This document shows positions 7,362 through 8,597 of a DNA stretch of 8,597 bases, piece by piece. The position numbers were made by a program, and so were the translations under genes. Every line of letters starts with the position of its first letter. Position 1 is the stretch's first letter. The DNA is from Saprospiraceae bacterium (GTDB lineage Bacteria; Bacteroidota; Bacteroidia; Chitinophagales; Saprospiraceae): assembly GCA_013002475.1 (NCBI GenBank), contig JABDJM010000457.1, forward strand, positions 1-8,597. Direction: 5' to 3'. The notes beneath the pieces are model-generated. The model searched no databases. It saw only the letters and a program-made list of their open reading frames with translations, and was not told the DNA's origin.

Positions 7362-7369
7362 TATCTTTG
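7362..7369 (+). promoter_or_regulatory. Promoter -7 element (TATCTTTG) of the tRNA-tuf operon
   Basis: TATCTTTG is an exact match to the Bacteroidota TAnnTTTG -7 consensus and is followed by GCACTCGCA, a context I associate with strong promoters in this phylum. No clear -33 TTG lies at the expected distance; the upstream 30 nt are pyrimidine- and A-rich. It lies between the hpf terminator and the tRNAs, the expected place for the operon promoter. Transcription would start near 7374. Confidence 0.65.
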
Positions 7370-7659
7370 CACTCGCATTTGAAGAAATGTCACTTTAAGG
7401 CCGAATGAGGTCCTAAAAAACAATTGAAAGGCCGATGTAAAGTATGCTGATTTAGACTGAATTATAACTCTTTAGTTTTCAGCCTCTTACAAAGGGTATC
7501 GAGTGATTTTTTGGAAACTTTTATGGCAAATATTTGCCTCTGTGATTGGGCTTTTTCCAATGACAAATTCCAAAATGGAAATAAAAGCCTCCAAATAGGA
7601 ACCAAAGCCCTTGAAATCAGGTATAAAAATGGTTGGTTGCTGGTACTCAGTAACATTAA
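7370..7659 (+). other. Long untranslated, structured leader of the tRNA-tuf operon
   Basis: About 285 nt with no convincing gene. It holds a direct repeat AAGGCCGA (7397-7404 and 7428-7435), three minimal ORFs (start codons at 7387, 7405 and 7435), a perfect palindrome GGCAAATATTTGCC (7525-7538), and a compound stem-loop in which GGGCTTT plus TTCC (7548-7558) can pair with GGAA and AAAGCCC (7598-7610, two-base bulge). That stem-loop encloses a small hairpin TTCCA-AAA-TGGAA (7568-7580). The region may be a processed 5' leader or carry a regulatory RNA; I recognise no known RNA family in it. Confidence 0.5.
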
Positions 7660-7735
7660 GCCAGTATAGCTCAGTTGGTAGAGCAGCTGATTTGTAATCA
7701 GCTGGTCGGCGGTTCGAGTCCGTCTACTGGCTCCA
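7660..7735 (+). tRNA. tRNA-Thr (anticodon UGU)
   Basis: A 76-nt cloverleaf with acceptor stem GCCAGTA/TACTGGC, discriminator T and encoded CCA (7733-7735). The anticodon stem is GCTGA/TCAGC with loop TTTGTAA; the anticodon TGT is at 7693-7695. The T-arm contains GTTCGAGTC. It reads ACA and probably other ACN codons. It is the first tRNA of the cluster ahead of tuf. Confidence 0.97.
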
Positions 7736-7772
7736 GATCAGGATCGACCTAAGCACATATACTTTGCAGTCA

Positions 7773-7857
7773 GGGGGTGCGCCGCAGTTGGAGAGGCGGG
7801 CTGGACTGTAAATCCAGTGCTTCGGCTGAATAGGTTCGAATCCTATCACCCCCACCA
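7773..7857 (+). tRNA. tRNA-Tyr (anticodon GUA)
   Basis: An 85-nt class II tRNA with a long variable arm after the anticodon stem. The acceptor stem is GGGGGTG/CACCCCC with discriminator A and encoded CCA (7855-7857). The anticodon stem is CTGGA/TCCAG with loop CTGTAAA; the anticodon GTA is at 7808-7810. The T-arm has GGTTCGAATCC. It lies 37 nt after tRNA-Thr. Confidence 0.97.
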
Positions 7858-7957
7858 ATTGTTAATTGTTTGGAGTACAAAGTCCTTGGGTAAGGGAGCC
7901 TGGAAATTCCCCCGGTAAGAATGCTTGCCTCCATGACAGAACTACTCCTCGCGACAA

Positions 7958-8030
7958 GCGGGCGTAGCTCAGTTGGTAGAGCATCAGCCTTCCAAGCTGA
8001 GGGTCGAGGGTTCGAGTCTCTTCGCCCGCT
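7958..8030 (+). tRNA. tRNA-Gly (anticodon UCC)
   Basis: A 73-nt cloverleaf with acceptor stem GCGGGCG/CGCCCGC and discriminator T. The next bases are CTA, so the CCA end is not encoded and must be added by the CCA-adding enzyme. The anticodon stem is TCAGC/GCTGA with loop CTTCCAA; the anticodon TCC is at 7991-7993. A 100-nt spacer separates it from tRNA-Tyr. Confidence 0.96.
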
Positions 8031-8035
8031 CTAAT

Positions 8036-8055
8036 AAACAACCAAAGGGTTGTTT
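8036..8055 (+). other. Hairpin in the tRNA-Gly/tRNA-Thr spacer
   Basis: Arms AAACAACC and GGTTGTTT form 8 bp around the loop AAAG, starting six bases after the tRNA-Gly end. There is no T run, so a terminator is unlikely; it may mark a processing site in the precursor. Function is unproven. Confidence 0.4.
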
Positions 8056-8096
8056 GTATTATTTGGAGATGATACTCCCGGGTTTTACCCAAATGT

Positions 8097-8168
<72 letters not shown>

Positions 8169-8209
8169 CAAAAATTATTTTTAAACTCTTTTTATTAAAA
8201 TCTTCACTG

Positions 8210-8597
8210 ATGGCAAAAGAAACTTTCGACCGGAGTAAGCCGCACTTAAACATCGGGACCATCGGTCACGTTGACCACGGAAAGACGACCCTGACAGCAG
8301 CCATCACGAATGTGCTCGCTCAGGAAGGTCTTGCTGAAAAGAAGGATTACGCTTCTATTGATGCTGCTCCCGAGGAGAAGGAACGTGGTATTACAATTAA
8401 TACTGCGCACGTAGAATATCAAACCGTAAACCGGCACTACGCTCACGTAGATTGTCCTGGTCACGCGGATTACGTAAAGAACATGGTTACCGGTGCGGCC
8501 CAGATGGACGGTGCTATACTTGTGGTTGCGGCCACAGATGGTCCTATGCCACAAACCAGAGAACACATCCTACTTGGACGTCAGGTTGGTATTCCAC
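8210..8597 (+). CDS. tuf: Translation elongation factor EF-Tu, N-terminal part (3' end outside the window)
   Basis: The first 129 codons of EF-Tu, the GTPase that brings aminoacyl-tRNA to the ribosome. The N-terminus [20 protein letters not shown] is typical. The GTP-binding P-loop GHVDHGKT is at 19-26, switch I RGITI at 59-63 and switch II DCPGH at 81-85, with the catalytic His at 85. The frame runs open off the window end. ATG 8210 follows a 41-nt A/T-rich leader after tRNA-Thr, without a clear Shine-Dalgarno site, as is usual in Bacteroidota. tuf is probably co-transcribed with the four tRNAs, linking EF-Tu and tRNA supply. Downstream I would expect tRNA-Trp, secE, nusG and ribosomal genes from the common gene order in the phylum. 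Confidence 0.98.
   Translation, partial: MAKETFDRSKPHLNIGTIGHVDHGKTTLTAAITNVLAQEGLAEKKDYASIDAAPEEKERGITINTAHVEYQTVNRHYAHVDCPGHADYVKNMVTGAAQMDGAILVVAATDGPMPQTREHILLGRQVGIP

Noticed and set aside
7462..7656. A 64-codon minus-strand ORF upstream of the first tRNA
   Set aside because: Its product is low-complexity and hydrophobic/basic with no recognisable domain. It lies antisense to the operon leader and has no clear promoter. Chance is the simpler explanation.

Overview
The window looks like chromosomal DNA of a Bacteroidota (Bacteroidetes) bacterium. Four things point there: a SusC/SusD nutrient-uptake pair, a secreted protein with a C-terminal domain of the type IX secretion (T9SS) sorting kind, promoter-like elements of the form TAnnTTTG, and genes without strong Shine-Dalgarno sites. 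An aerobic or marine flavobacterium-like or saprospirian lineage is my guess; genus cannot be told from this sequence.

Left part (1-3544, + strand): the 3' end of a SusC-type TonB-dependent outer-membrane receptor, then a complete SusD-type substrate-binding lipoprotein (cysteine-rich, SusD-like_2 flavour), then a third lipoprotein of unknown function with four cysteines in its C-terminal half. The gaps are 18 and 21 bp, so the three look like one transcription unit, closed by a hairpin terminator at about 3567-3596. They probably form one outer-membrane uptake complex. No polysaccharide-degrading enzyme is visible, so the substrate is open.

Middle (3628-5857, - strand, convergent with the sus genes): a standalone TonB C-terminal-domain protein lacking any membrane anchor, followed by a secreted FG-GAP/VCBS repeat protein with an ASPIC/UnbV domain and a T9SS sorting domain. 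The latter seems to have its own promoter and to start at an internal ATG (5367), not at the longer TTG start.

Right part (5984-8597, + strand): a core housekeeping block, in order a XerC/XerD-type tyrosine recombinase with all catalytic residues, a short hibernation-promoting factor (HPF/RaiA), a strong terminator, a promoter with a roughly 285-nt untranslated leader, four tRNA genes (Thr-UGU, Tyr-GUA, Gly-UCC, Thr-GGU) and the 5' end of tuf (EF-Tu). As I recall, recombinase-hpf-tRNAs-tuf is a common Bacteroidota arrangement and marks this as vertically inherited chromosome.

Nothing here is clearly a new defence or mobile system. The observations most worth a second look are the unknown third sus lipoprotein with its cysteine-rich SusD partner, the anchorless TonB-domain protein, and the long structured leader ahead of the tRNA-tuf operon, with a perfect palindrome, a direct repeat and three minimal ORFs.
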